Counted from the stretch's first letter, positions 1 through 7,773 are shown. The stretch is 64,000 nt of DNA from Neisseria elongata subsp. elongata (GCF_900113545.1 NZ_FOPS01000005.1:124001-188000), one strand, 5' to 3'. The notes: a model not told the origin generated them from the sequence alone. Numbers and translations are program-made.

Positions 1-2
1 GG

Positions 3-248
3 ACGCTGTTTACCCTGGCCACACTGAGCGGCCGTATCCCCGTGATGCGTCCGAATCAGGGCTGGGCAATCGCCTGGCTGCTGCTCGCCCTGCCCTGCCT
101 GCTGACCGCCGCCAAATACTTCCGCTGGCAGGGCGCGAACAAATGGGGCTGGATTGCCTCCGCCCTGTTCGGCTATGCCGTGCTGTCCGTACCCGCCGCG
201 CTGCTGATTCACTTCCAAATCGCCGAATGGCTGGGAGTGAAACTGTGA
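3..248 (+). CDS. C-terminal part of a small membrane protein (cut by window start)
   Basis: The frame is open from the window edge to a TGA at 246-248, so the true start lies upstream. The visible 81 residues hold two or three hydrophobic stretches: one around the first visible residues, one at LLLALPCLLTAA and one at ALFGYAVLSVPAALLIHF, separated by a short basic loop (KYFRWQGANKWGW). This looks like an inner-membrane protein. I do not recognise the family. The stop overlaps a GTG start of the next gene (GTGA), which suggests the two are translated together. Confidence 0.6.
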   Translation, partial: TLFTLATLSGRIPVMRPNQGWAIAWLLLALPCLLTAAKYFRWQGANKWGWIASALFGYAVLSVPAALLIHFQIAEWLGVKL

Positions 249-808
249 GGCCGTCAGAAAACGGAGATACTGTCGGGCAGGCGGATGTCCGCGAAACCGA
301 AACAGGCAAACCGGCACGGAAGAAATGTTATCGGGGAACGGCTTCCAGCCTGCTGTGGGCGGGAGGTTTGGCCGCTTTCGCCCTTTATATGCTATGGGGT
401 ATGTTTTTCTGGCTGCTTTTCCTGCCGGTTGCCTTATTAAAAATTGTGCAGCACCTGTCCGCCATGCTTTTCAGACGGCCCGAACGCGAACTGCGCGCCT
501 GCAAAGCGGCCGTCTGGCTGGTCATAACCCTGATTTCGTACGGCATCACGCTCTACCGCGAAACCGCCGTAACCGAAAACGCCCTCCGCGCCGCCGATGC
601 CGTCGAACGCTACCGCGCGACACACAACGCCTACCCGCCGAATCTGGCCGCAGCAGGGATAACGGAAGAAAAAGGCTTGTACCACCTGTACTATTTCCCT
701 TCCGACCGCCGGCCGGAGCCACAGTTGGGCTACCCTTCCCCGTTCACACCGTACGACCGTTATTTCTACGATTTCGACCGCCGCGAATATGTGTTTTATC
801 CCGATTGA
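245..808 (+). CDS. Hypothetical two-TM membrane protein with pseudopilin-like tail
   Basis: Start chosen at GTG 245, which overlaps the upstream stop and has a GGGAG Shine-Dalgarno about 10 nt before it; this gives 187 residues. Two hydrophobic segments (roughly residues 32-58 and 78-96) are followed by a soluble part starting ENALRAADAVERYRATHNAYP. That helix-then-YPP pattern resembles the region after the N-terminal helix of type II pseudopilins, and the rest is rich in Tyr, Phe and Pro. The resemblance is only suggestive. The N-terminal residues RPSEN are a DUS-like sequence read in frame. Probably forms an operon with the preceding membrane protein. Confidence 0.6.
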   Translation: MRPSENGDTVGQADVRETETGKPARKKCYRGTASSLLWAGGLAAFALYMLWGMFFWLLFLPVALLKIVQHLSAMLFRRPERELRACKAAVWLVITLISYGITLYRETAVTENALRAADAVERYRATHNAYPPNLAAAGITEEKGLYHLYYFPSDRRPEPQLGYPSPFTPYDRYFYDFDRREYVFYPD

Positions 809-863
809 AATCCTTTTAGAAGCCGTCTGAAAAAACCATCTGTTGTTCGCCAAGGAACCTGAT

Positions 864-2360
864 ATGAAGTTTAACGAATACCACCGTTACGATGCCGTCG
901 GCTTGGCAGAGCTGATCCGCAAAAAAGAAGTGTCGGCCGATGAAGTGTTGCAGGCAGCTTTAAACCGCTTGGACGAAGTCAACCCCAAGCTCAATCTGTT
1001 GGCGCACGATTTGCGCGAACGCGCGGCGGCGTGGCAGGGGTCGTCTGAAAATGCCGATACGCCGCTGGCGGGCGTGCCGTTTTTGCTCAAAGACCTGCTG
1101 GCGGATTGGGAAGGCGCGCCGACATGGTCGGGTTCGCGCATGATGCAGCATTACATTGCCAAGCAAAACAGCGATTTGACCCAAGCCTATCTCGATGCGG
1201 GGCTGCGCGTATTCGGCAAAACCACCACGCCCGAATGGGGCGCGTATGCCGTTACCGAAACCGAAATCTACGGCATCACGCGCAATCCGTGGCATTTGGA
1301 CTATACCGCGGGCGGCAGCAGCGGAGGCGCAGCGGCGGCAGTGGCTTCGGGCGTCGTACCCGCAGCACACGGCAGCGACGGCGGCGGTTCCATCCGCTTA
1401 CCCGCGCACAACTGCGGCGTGTTCGGGCTGAAACCCACGCGCGGCCGCAGCAGTTACGCGCCGAACGCATCGGAGGCGTGGCAAGGCTTGGTATGCGACC
1501 ATGTGTTGACCCGCAGCGTGCGCGACAGCGCGGTTTTGCTGGACATCGCCGCCCAAACCCAAGAGCGCGCCCTGTATGCCTGCCCGCCGCCGCCAGAAAA
1601 CGGTTTTGCAGGCAGCCTGAAACAAGAAACAGGTCGTCTGAAAATCGCTTTTTGGAAGCAGACATGGTTTGGCGGCGGCAACGACGAAGGCACGGAAGCC
1701 GCGTTCGCCCATAGTTTGAAACTAATGCAAGATGCGGGACACGAATTGGAAGAAGCCGCGCCCGATTTTGCGCCACCCGAACAGCTCAACCGCGCCGCCC
1801 GCGTCATCGTTATGGGCGAAACGGCAAAACTGTTCTACCAATATCAATACGAAACCGGACAAAAACTGCCGCACCGCCTACTTGAGCCGACAACGTGGGC
1901 AATGATTGTGCAGGGTCGGCAAATCAGCGCGGGCGAAATGGCATGGGCGCGCGACGTGATGCTGGCGCAGGAGCGTGCCGCCAAAGCATTTTTTACGCGC
2001 TACGATATGTTGATGACGCCCGTCTGCCCGCGAACCACGCCGAAAATCGGCGAGATGATGCCGCCGCCCGCCGCGCAAAAAGCCATGCGCCTGCTGTTCG
2101 GCACGCTGCGCTTGGGTTTTCTGTTGAAAAACAACCCGTTTTTAGAAAAAGAAGCCGCCACGACGCTGCAATACGTCGGCTATACATCGCCGCTGAACAT
2201 GAGCGGCAACCCCGCCATGAGCGTGCCGCTTTACCGGCATCACGGGCTGCCCGTCGGTACTCAGTTCGCCGCCGCACACGGGCGCGAAGACACGCTGTTC
2301 CGCCTCGCCGCGCAGTTGGAACAGATACAGCCGTGGGCGGACCGCCTTCCTCCCGTATAA
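864..2360 (+). CDS. Amidase signature family hydrolase
   Basis: A 498-residue member of the amidase signature (AS) family, which hydrolyses C-N amide bonds with a Ser-cisSer-Lys triad. The triad is visible: Lys76 in LLKDL, the GGSSGG box at 150-155, and Ser176 in DGGGSIR. The length fits single-domain AS enzymes such as 6-aminohexanoate-cyclic-dimer hydrolases and GatA relatives. It stands alone without gatB or gatC, so it is a catabolic or unspecified amidase rather than the tRNA amidotransferase subunit. Start is ATG 864 with AAGGA seven bases upstream; an earlier in-frame TTG at 843 is less likely. Two uptake sequences inside the gene use the GGTCGTCTGAA dialect, unlike the surrounding DNA, suggesting transfer from another Neisseria. 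Confidence 0.88.
   Translation: MKFNEYHRYDAVGLAELIRKKEVSADEVLQAALNRLDEVNPKLNLLAHDLRERAAAWQGSSENADTPLAGVPFLLKDLLADWEGAPTWSGSRMMQHYIAKQNSDLTQAYLDAGLRVFGKTTTPEWGAYAVTETEIYGITRNPWHLDYTAGGSSGGAAAAVASGVVPAAHGSDGGGSIRLPAHNCGVFGLKPTRGRSSYAPNASEAWQGLVCDHVLTRSVRDSAVLLDIAAQTQERALYACPPPPENGFAGSLKQETGRLKIAFWKQTWFGGGNDEGTEAAFAHSLKLMQDAGHELEEAAPDFAPPEQLNRAARVIVMGETAKLFYQYQYETGQKLPHRLLEPTTWAMIVQGRQISAGEMAWARDVMLAQERAAKAFFTRYDMLMTPVCPRTTPKIGEMMPPPAAQKAMRLLFGTLRLGFLLKNNPFLEKEAATTLQYVGYTSPLNMSGNPAMSVPLYRHHGLPVGTQFAAAHGREDTLFRLAAQLEQIQPWADRLPPV
1038..1642 (+). repeat. Two AG-mucDUS-type uptake sequences inside the amidase gene
   Basis: GGGTCGTCTGAA at 1038-1049 (11 of 12 matches) and AGGTCGTCTGAA at 1631-1642 (12 of 12). 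This dialect is known from the N. mucosa/sicca group, whereas the host spelling around it is AGGCCGTCTGAA. At 1631 the sequence encodes Gly-Arg-Leu-Lys, which the host spelling would also encode, so coding constraint does not explain the change. Confidence 0.75.
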
Positions 2361-2361
2361 T
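2356..2361 (+). promoter_or_regulatory. -10 box (TATAAT) for the downstream gene pair
   Basis: CGTATAATCCCC overlaps the stop codon of the amidase and lies 27 nt before the next ATG. The same GTATAATCC/GCTATAATCC pattern stands before other genes in this window. No good -35 box is seen. Confidence 0.4.
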
Positions 2362-2388
2362 CCCCATTTTTCAGACGGCCTCCATACC

Positions 2389-2595
2389 ATGCAGGAAATC
2401 AACGAACTCATCCAAACCGAAACACCCACCATCGTCGGCGAAACACTCGACTTCATGCTCTACGAATGCAGCCTGGACGAAGCCCCTGCGGCGGAAGACA
2501 TTGCCCGCTGGCGCGACATCCTGCGCGCGCGCGGCGGCAAATTCCTACGCCTGGCCGACCTCTGCCAAACCTGGCTGGACGGAGAAGGCGCATGA
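2389..2595 (+). CDS. Small conserved-looking hypothetical protein (68 aa)
   Basis: A 68-residue acidic protein beginning MQEINELIQTETPTIVGETL. No signal peptide or membrane segment is visible. It is probably all-helical, with alternating charged and hydrophobic residues (ARWRDILRARGGKFLRLADL). I do not recognise a family. Its stop overlaps the ATG of the next gene in an ATGA junction, so the two are translationally coupled; a -10 box lies just upstream. Its role may be linked to the VanZ-like membrane protein that follows, but nothing shows this directly. Confidence 0.6.
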   Translation: MQEINELIQTETPTIVGETLDFMLYECSLDEAPAAEDIARWRDILRARGGKFLRLADLCQTWLDGEGA

Positions 2596-2963
2596 AGCTG
2601 CCGCGCAACAAATACACCCTGTTTGCCGCCGCCTGGTTTGTCCTTTTATGGGCCGCCCTGTTGCGCGAAAGCGGCGGACACATGCCGCCGCCTTTTCCGC
2701 ATTTCGACAAAGCCGCCCACTGCGCGGCCTTCTTCGCCCAATTCTGGCTCGCCGCGCGTGCCTGGCTGGAAGCCGGCCGCCGTCCGCCCTATCTGCCGTT
2801 GGCCGCCGCCGCGCTGATTTTGGCTGCCGCCACGGAAACGGCGCAGGCGTGGTTTACCGCCCACCGCAGCGGCGACCTGCTCGACGCACTGGCCGACCTT
2901 GCTGGCACCGCCCTCGCCCTGTTGCTGGCGCGGCAGGTTTACCGCAACCGGCGCGGTATGTAA
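2592..2963 (+). CDS. VanZ-like family membrane protein
   Basis: A 123-residue membrane protein starting at ATG 2592, which overlaps the upstream stop (ATGA). The pattern of a first helix (residues 8-24), then HFDKAAHCAAFFAQFWLAAR, then a hydrophobic helix and TETAQAWFTAHRSGDLLDALADLAGTALA matches VanZ-like proteins. In that family the motif D-K-x-x-H near residue 40 and R-x-x-D-x-x-D-x-x-x-N/D-x-x-G near the C-terminus are typical; here they read DKAAH and RSGDLLDALADLAG. Biochemical function in the family is poorly defined. Four membrane helices are expected. Confidence 0.75.
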   Translation: MKLPRNKYTLFAAAWFVLLWAALLRESGGHMPPPFPHFDKAAHCAAFFAQFWLAARAWLEAGRRPPYLPLAAAALILAAATETAQAWFTAHRSGDLLDALADLAGTALALLLARQVYRNRRGM

Positions 2964-3009
2964 AACAGGCCGTCTGAAAAGGCAAAACGGCGGCCTCAAC
3001 CGTTTAATC

Positions 3010-3627
3010 CTACGCCAATTCGTCCAATTCCGACTGCAAAATCAGTCCGTAATCCGCGCTCAACACATATTTCCCGTCTTCCAAATCCTGTGCGTACCGC
3101 GCAAAAAAACCGTATAAGGAATCGGCTTCCTTGCTGCGGATCGGGTCGTCGTGCCACATTTGGATAATCTGTCCGGCCGTGCCGTTTCCGGTCGGATCCA
3201 AATCAATCATTTTCCCGTTGCCGCCGCCGTCGGCCGTCAGCGGAATCCATTTCGGATTCCACCATAAATCCGGTTTGATGCCCGCATCCTCAGGCTCGCA
3301 ACCGAACGGCGTGCCGTCATCCTCTGCAAACAAACCTTCTTCATACAACTGTTTCCAAATCCGGTACTCTTCGATAATCCGCCTGACCGACAACCATTCT
3401 TCTCCCGCCAGCACGACCTCTTGGCCGGCTTCGCCGTCGGCAATGCGGTACAGTTCTTTGAAATCTTCCGGCAACGCATAGCCCAATTCTTTTTCCAATT
3501 CGGCAAAATCGGCTTCGTCCGCGCCTTTGTTCAAAGAAAAATCCGCTTCGTGTCTGACTGACGCTTCGGGATACTGCCATTTCAGCCTTTCCAGCTGCGC
3601 ATTGATTCTGTCAATTAACTGTTTCAT
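3010..3627 (-). CDS. SMI1/KNR4 (SUKH) family protein
   Basis: Start set at MKQLIDRINAQ (complement 3627), preceded by AGGAAACAGG; an upstream extension is in frame but lacks support. The 205 residues include the SUKH core: an N-terminal helix, EADFAELEKELGYALPEDFKELYRIADGEAG (roughly residues 38-68, where LP.DFKELY..ADG is the hallmark), and a downstream tract WIPLTADGGGNGKMIDLDP typical of the fold. SUKH proteins are often immunity proteins for contact-dependent or polymorphic toxins, but many stand alone. No toxin gene is adjacent, so any immunity role is speculative. Cytoplasmic and acidic. Confidence 0.82.
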   Translation of the reverse strand: MKQLIDRINAQLERLKWQYPEASVRHEADFSLNKGADEADFAELEKELGYALPEDFKELYRIADGEAGQEVVLAGEEWLSVRRIIEEYRIWKQLYEEGLFAEDDGTPFGCEPEDAGIKPDLWWNPKWIPLTADGGGNGKMIDLDPTGNGTAGQIIQMWHDDPIRSKEADSLYGFFARYAQDLEDGKYVLSADYGLILQSELDELA

Positions 3628-3729
3628 CCTGTTTCCTTTCCTGTTTCGGTTAAATGACAACAAACGGATAACCTGCTTATCCGCGATGCAAAACATATTT
3701 TCAGACGGCCTTCCCGCTTTGCCTGCCGC

Positions 3730-4530
3730 TCAATCCGCCAACACACCCAAATCGTGCAGTGCGTGCCAAATGCCGTCTTCGCCGGCCGGCGGGCAGATAT
3801 GGTCGGCAACGGCTTTCAATGCGGGATGCGCGTTGCCCATCGCCACGCCGAAGCCGACTGCGTGCAGCATTTCCATATCGTTCAAACCGTCGCCGAAAGC
3901 CATGGCATCGTTCATGGTCAAACCGAGTTTGTCCAGAGCCGCGCCTATGCCCCGCGCTTTGGAGCCGTTTCGCGCCAAAATGTCCATGCCGTATCGGTGC
4001 CAACGCGTTGTCCGCAGCGAAGGCGGCAGGCCGTTTTCGACTTCCGCCGCTTCGTCTTCGCCATAAAAGGCCAGCATTTGGTAAACGGGCGTGTCCGGCG
4101 GCAGGCTGCCTGTTTGATAGGGAATGGACAGTGAGGACAGGGCTTCGTGCAGATGGCCGCTTGTGCCGGGTATGCCGATGCCGTTGTCCGACACCAGCGC
4201 ATAGGCAGTGTTGCAGCGGCTAAGGTGCGCAACTGCCGCGTCGATGTCGGCCTGCGGGATGGGGAAGGCCGCCAACGGGCGGCGGCGGTATTCGACGTAT
4301 TGGCCGTTGATGGCCACCAGCATTTCGATGCCGGTTTCGTCCATCAGGCGGCGGATGTCTGCGGGCAGGATGACGGGCGAACGGCCGGTGGCGATGGCGG
4401 TAACGATGCCCTGCCGTTTCAGTTTGCGCAGTGCTTCGCGCGTGCTGTCGGGCACGGTGCCGCTTTCTTTCGGCCTCAGGGTGTCGTCGATGTCGAAGAA
4501 GATGATTTTGGGCTGGGATGCGGGTTTCAT
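3730..4530 (-). CDS. Cof-type HAD-IIB family hydrolase
   Basis: A 266-residue phosphatase of the haloacid dehalogenase superfamily. Motif I is FFDIDDTL (nucleophile Asp13, acid/base Asp15), motif II is the Thr in AIATGRS near residue 50, and motif IV is MAFGDGLNDMEML near 210-222. The C2B cap lies between them. Members dephosphorylate sugar phosphates, FMN or similar small substrates; the substrate here cannot be told. Start is ATG at complement 4530. The gene is monocistronic, with a DUS hairpin upstream and a single DUS downstream. Confidence 0.88.
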   Translation of the reverse strand: MKPASQPKIIFFDIDDTLRPKESGTVPDSTREALRKLKRQGIVTAIATGRSPVILPADIRRLMDETGIEMLVAINGQYVEYRRRPLAAFPIPQADIDAAVAHLSRCNTAYALVSDNGIGIPGTSGHLHEALSSLSIPYQTGSLPPDTPVYQMLAFYGEDEAAEVENGLPPSLRTTRWHRYGMDILARNGSKARGIGAALDKLGLTMNDAMAFGDGLNDMEMLHAVGFGVAMGNAHPALKAVADHICPPAGEDGIWHALHDLGVLAD

Positions 4531-4556
4531 GTGTTTTGCTTTTATCCGGTGGCAGG

Positions 4557-4598
4557 AAGGCCGTCTGAAAAGGTTGGAAACGGCTTTCAGACGGCCTT
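4557..4598. terminator. Inverted DUS pair, likely bidirectional terminator
   Basis: AAGGCCGTCTGAAA and TTTCAGACGGCCTT face each other across about 16 nt and are followed by T residues. Inverted uptake-sequence pairs serve as Rho-independent terminators in Neisseria. It probably ends the L,D-transpeptidase transcript. Confidence 0.7.
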
Positions 4599-4695
4599 TT
4601 CAATATGGATGCCTGATTGTAGCCGAAGCCGTATTTTGCAGGCGGCAAGATGTTGCGGCAAGGCCGCCCTTCGTTTTCAGACGGCCTTCGGGCGG

Positions 4696-5304
4696 CTACG
4701 GCAGGATTTCGATTTCGGCCTGCGGTTTGACCAAAGCGTAAAGTTCGTCGATTTCGCCGTCGGTTACGGCAATGCAGCCGTGCGTCCAGTCGCGGTGCAG
4801 GTGTTGTGCGCCGATTGCGCCCATACCGTTCCTCATGCCATGGATTTTGATGTCGCCGCCCGCACTTTTGCCCTGCGCGGCGGCATAGGCGCGGTCGGCA
4901 TCGTTGGGATAGGAAACGCCGAGGTTTTTATGATAGCCGCTGTTGGGATTGCGGTCGTTGATGGTGTAGCGGCCTTCCGGGGTTTTGCCGTCGCCTTCGA
5001 ATTGTTTGTGTCCGACGGGATTGAAACCCAGGGCGACGGGATAGGTTTTCAGCAGCCTGCCTTGTGCGTCGTAGGCATCCATTTCGCGGTCGGCTTTGCG
5101 GACGACGAGTTTGGCGATTTCACTGTCGGCCGGCAGGGCGGGCTGTCTCAACAGATTTTGCTGCCGCGCACTCAATCCTGCGGTATTGCCTATGCTGAGG
5201 CTTTCGGGCGTGCCGCTTTCGTGTTTGAAAAATACATATACGCCACCGATTAGCAGGAATATAACGCCGCCAAATAAAACAGCGGCTGTTTTTTTCTTCA
5301 TCAT
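4696..5304 (-). CDS. L,D-transpeptidase (YkuD domain) with N-terminal membrane anchor
   Basis: A 202-residue protein with an uncleaved signal anchor (residues 6-26) and a YkuD catalytic domain from about residue 65. The active-site signature is HGMRNGMG (His155) and THGCIAVT (His175, Cys177), the equivalent of HGx14-17[ST]HGC; the usual Arg after the cysteine motif is replaced by Ala (CIAV). Such enzymes form 3-3 peptidoglycan cross-links or attach proteins in the periplasm. Start is one of two adjacent ATGs (5304 or 5301) placed directly after AAGGAAAG of the leader element. It follows the DUF4291 gene with only that leader between them. Confidence 0.85.
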   Translation of the reverse strand: MMKKKTAAVLFGGVIFLLIGGVYVFFKHESGTPESLSIGNTAGLSARQQNLLRQPALPADSEIAKLVVRKADREMDAYDAQGRLLKTYPVALGFNPVGHKQFEGDGKTPEGRYTINDRNPNSGYHKNLGVSYPNDADRAYAAAQGKSAGGDIKIHGMRNGMGAIGAQHLHRDWTHGCIAVTDGEIDELYALVKPQAEIEILP

Positions 5305-5379
5305 CTTTCCTTAATGTTTACAAGGGCGTCATATGGGGGCTGTGCTTTATGTTTCCGCTTGTTTTTAAAAACCTGCCTG
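5305..5379 (-). promoter_or_regulatory. Recurring 5' leader element, copy E (short, divergent)
   Basis: The whole spacer between the DUF4291 stop and the L,D-transpeptidase start. Read on the minus strand it has AACATAAAGCACAGCCCCC, similar to ACATAAGGCGCAGCCCTGT of copy A, and ends ACATTAAGGAAAG directly before the ATG. In the reading frame matching copy A it encodes NIKHSPHMTPL followed by a stop, comparable with HIRRSPVCCPDL. Confidence 0.5.
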
Positions 5380-5952
5380 TCAAATCGGAACATGGACGGC
5401 GGGATAAGGTTGTTCCGGCGGCAGCAGGATTTGTACTTCGTCCAGTCTGTTTTGTTCTACCAATTCGCGTATCTGCCGCGCCAGCGGGGTGATTTCGGTA
5501 ATGTCCTGTATCCAGTCGTTCACATAATAGTTCACGGCTTCGCCGCTCAAACCGATTTGTATGCTGCGGTATGGCAGTGCTTTCAGTTGCAAATCGCGCT
5601 CGGGGTCCCATTGGATGCGGACGGGGCTTTGTGCTTTGAGCCTTTGCCAGTCGTCTTTGCCCATACCGGCCGGCGGATGACTCAGGCAGGCATGACGCAA
5701 TGCCCATTCGAAGCCTTCGTGGCTGATGTCTATGGCGAGTATGCGTTTTTGCCCTTCGTCTTTCAGCCCCCAGCCCGCGCGATACATCATCCATAAAAAA
5801 GACGGTTTTATCCAGGTCATGCGTTCCATTTTAAAGGGCGGGGAAACGAATGTGCCGTGCGCCAAGGCGGCATCGGCTATGGGGTCGCTATATGCCTGAT
5901 AAACGCGTATGGTGTGTTCGCCGTATACGGCGCGGATGGTGTTTTGATTCAT
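5380..5952 (-). CDS. DUF4291 domain-containing protein
   Basis: A 190-residue cytoplasmic protein starting MNQNTIRAVYGEHTIRVYQAY. The opening (IRA.Y....IRVYQAY...IA), the FKMERMTWIKPSFLWMMYRAGWG block at about residues 45-68 and IQWDPERDLQL at about 135 are characteristic of the DUF4291 family, whose function is unknown. Start chosen at complement 5952, where AAGGAAATTTTG of the leader element gives an ideal Shine-Dalgarno; the longer frame beginning in the leader is not needed. Between this gene and the upstream membrane-protein gene lies the best preserved copy of the recurring leader. Confidence 0.85.
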   Translation of the reverse strand: MNQNTIRAVYGEHTIRVYQAYSDPIADAALAHGTFVSPPFKMERMTWIKPSFLWMMYRAGWGLKDEGQKRILAIDISHEGFEWALRHACLSHPPAGMGKDDWQRLKAQSPVRIQWDPERDLQLKALPYRSIQIGLSGEAVNYYVNDWIQDITEITPLARQIRELVEQNRLDEVQILLPPEQPYPAVHVPI

Positions 5953-6090
5953 CAAAATTTCCTTAACGGTTGAAACCACGCCCTTTGGGGCGGTAGGATT
6001 TGGGTTTGTTTGGGAAGGGCGTAACCCCTTCCAAATCAGGGCAACACACAGGGCTGCGCCTTATGTGCGGCCCTGTGTGTTGAAACATCG
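5953..6090 (-). promoter_or_regulatory. Recurring 5' leader element, copy A (most complete)
   Basis: On the minus strand it contains hairpin 1 with perfect 11-bp arms (ACACACAGGGC / GCCCTGTGTGT) whose loop carries ACATAAGGCGCA, hairpin 2 (GGAAGGG / CCCTTCC), hairpin 3 (CCGCCC caaa GGGCG), and the 3' end AACCGTTAAGGAAATTTTG joined to ATG. It aligns closely with copy B at 36182-36293 and partly with copies C, D and E. It supplies the ribosome binding site of the gene behind it. Function unknown. Confidence 0.7.
5963..6088 (-). CDS. Putative 41-codon leader ORF inside leader copy A
   Basis: ATG at complement 6088 has an AAGGA eight bases upstream; the frame reads MFQHTGPHIRRSPVCCPDLE and runs 41 codons to a TAA at 5963. 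That TAA is part of the Shine-Dalgarno of the DUF4291 gene (TAAGGAAA), so termination would place a ribosome at the next start. The peptide is basic and Cys/Pro-rich. In copy B the corresponding frame has in-frame stops, so this may be a relic rather than an expressed peptide. Confidence 0.35.
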   Translation of the reverse strand: MFQHTGPHIRRSPVCCPDLEGVTPFPNKPKSYRPKGRGFNR

Positions 6091-6108
6091 AAAAATCCTT
6101 TTTTGTGT

Positions 6109-6432
6109 TTATTGTCCTAAGACTCCACGTATCAGTATGAAGATGTTGTTGAGCAGCCAAACGGTCACGCCGGCCGAAAGTATGATGCCGAAGATGATCA
6201 GCAATCCCGTTTTCGTGGAGATGCGGCCGTTTGCATCGGGTAGTGCGGGCATCGGCGGGGCGTACTGTTTCCATAGTTTTCCGCCCAATATCCAAAACAG
6301 GGCAATGCCGCCCAAAACGGCGGTAATGACTAGGGAGAGTATGAGGTTTTTCAGGCTATACTCGCCTGTATATTTCCAAATAAGCAATGTGTTGCATGTG
6401 ATTGCCGTGAAACTGTACAGGAGCTTTTTCAT
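6109..6432 (-). CDS. Hypothetical three-TM membrane protein
   Basis: A 107-residue hydrophobic protein. The MKKLLYS start (complement 6432) lies seven bases from a perfect AGGAGG; an ATG two codons earlier is too close to it. Hydrophobic helices are around residues 4-20, 29-51 and 77-102, with a short hydrophilic loop containing PPMPALPDANGR. No family recognised. It lies downstream of argD on the same strand and may be in its transcription unit. Confidence 0.65.
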   Translation of the reverse strand: MKKLLYSFTAITCNTLLIWKYTGEYSLKNLILSLVITAVLGGIALFWILGGKLWKQYAPPMPALPDANGRISTKTGLLIIFGIILSAGVTVWLLNNIFILIRGVLGQ

Positions 6433-6468
6433 CTGCATCCCTCCTCTTGGAATCGGTATTCAGTGAAA

Positions 6469-7653
6469 CTACCGTGCCAGCCATTCTTCCAACGCGGCTT
6501 TTAATTTCGGCACGGCTTCATCTATGTCGCGGTCTTCTATCAACAGGCTGGGGGCGAGACGGACGACGTTGGCTCCGGCCACTAAAACCATCACGCCGTG
6601 TTTGAGTGAGGCGGCGGTGATTTCGGCCGCCCTGCCCGCGTATGCTTCGGCCAATACGCAGCCGATGAGCAGGCCTTGTCCGCGCACGGTTTGGAATACG
6701 CCGGTTTCTTCGCCGATTTTCTGCAGGGCGGCGGTGAGTTTCGCGCTTTGGCGAACGGTATTGGCGCGGGCGGCTTCGCTGTTGATGATGTCGAAGGCGG
6801 CGCAGCCGACGGCGCAGGCCAGGGGGTTGCCGCCGAAGGTCGAGCCGTGCGTGCCGGGGCCGAACGACGGGGCGATGCGGTCGGTGGTAAGCATCGCGCC
6901 GATGGGGAAGCCGCTGCCCAGGGCTTTCGCGCTGGTCAGGATGTCGGGTGCGATGCCGCCGTGTTGGTAGGCGAAGAGTTTGCCGGTGCGCCCCATGCCG
7001 GTTTGGACTTCGTCGAATATCAGGGCGGCGTCGAAGCGGTCGCACAGTTCGCGCGCGGTTTGCAGGAACTCGGCAGTGGCGGGCAATACGCCGCTTTCGC
7101 CCTGCACGGGTTCGATGATGACGGCGCAGGTTTGCGCGGATACGGCTTGACGCAGTGCGTCGGGGTCGTTGAAGGGGACGTGGGTGATGCCTTCGGGCAG
7201 CGGGGCGAAGTCGCGGCTGTATTTGGGCTGGCCGCCGACGGAAACGGTAAACAGGGTGCGGCCGTGGAAGGCGTTGGTGCAGGCGATGATTTGGTGTTTG
7301 CCTTCGCCGTGGCGGTCGCGGGCGTATTTGCGCGCCAGTTTCAGGGCTGCTTCATTAGCTTCCGCACCTGAATTGCAAAAAAAGACCTTGTCGGCAAAGG
7401 TGTGTTCGGTGAGGCGTTTGGCCAGTGCCTGCGCGGGAGTTGTGGTGTAGATGTTGGAGATGTGCCAGAGTTTTTGCGCCTGTTCCGTCAGGGCGGACAG
7501 CAGGGCGGGATGGCAGTGGCCGAGTGCGTTTACGGCAATGCCGCCGGCCAGGTCGATGTACTCGCGCCCTTCGGTATCCCATACGCGGCTGCCTTGTCCG
7601 CGTTCGGGGATGATGGGGGCGAAGTTGAAGTTTGGAGTCAGGTAGTTTTGCAT
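6469..7653 (-). CDS. argD: Acetylornithine/succinyldiaminopimelate aminotransferase
   Basis: A 394-residue class-III PLP aminotransferase of arginine (and possibly lysine) biosynthesis that converts N-acetylglutamate semialdehyde to N-acetylornithine. Visible signatures: FFCNSGAEANEAALKLARKYA near residue 95, NAFHGRT near 130, the IFDEVQTGMGRTGK segment near 215, and the PLP lysine in TSAKALGSGFPIGAM near 243. Length is normal for ArgD. argB, acting one step before the preceding reductase, is 20 kb away. A sigma-70-like promoter with correct spacing lies upstream. Confidence 0.93.
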   Translation of the reverse strand: MQNYLTPNFNFAPIIPERGQGSRVWDTEGREYIDLAGGIAVNALGHCHPALLSALTEQAQKLWHISNIYTTTPAQALAKRLTEHTFADKVFFCNSGAEANEAALKLARKYARDRHGEGKHQIIACTNAFHGRTLFTVSVGGQPKYSRDFAPLPEGITHVPFNDPDALRQAVSAQTCAVIIEPVQGESGVLPATAEFLQTARELCDRFDAALIFDEVQTGMGRTGKLFAYQHGGIAPDILTSAKALGSGFPIGAMLTTDRIAPSFGPGTHGSTFGGNPLACAVGCAAFDIINSEAARANTVRQSAKLTAALQKIGEETGVFQTVRGQGLLIGCVLAEAYAGRAAEITAASLKHGVMVLVAGANVVRLAPSLLIEDRDIDEAVPKLKAALEEWLAR

Positions 7654-7689
7654 GATGCCGTCCGTGTTTTTTGTCGGTATGGACGGGGG

Positions 7690-7718
7690 ATTATGCGCTG
7701 TTTGGCTTCAGGCTTCAA
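7690..7718 (-). promoter_or_regulatory. Predicted sigma-70 promoter of argD
   Basis: On the minus strand TTGAAG (7713-7718), a 17-nt spacer and CATAAT (7690-7695), 36 nt before the argD ATG. Confidence 0.5.
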
Positions 7719-7773
7719 TGTTCAGGCCGTTTGAACGGTTTTTCAGACGGCCTGTCGATACTGCGGGCACGGT

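Noticed and set aside
437-853. Long antisense frames opposite GC-rich genes (also at 4147-5253, 6676-7371, 26893-27876, 27898-28800, 29986-31776 and 41955-43118)
   Set aside because: They mirror well-supported genes on the other strand, arise from high GC at third positions and show no start sites or family motifs.
3010-3627. Toxin-immunity module around the SMI1/KNR4 protein
   Set aside because: No toxin, filament or secretion gene is close by.
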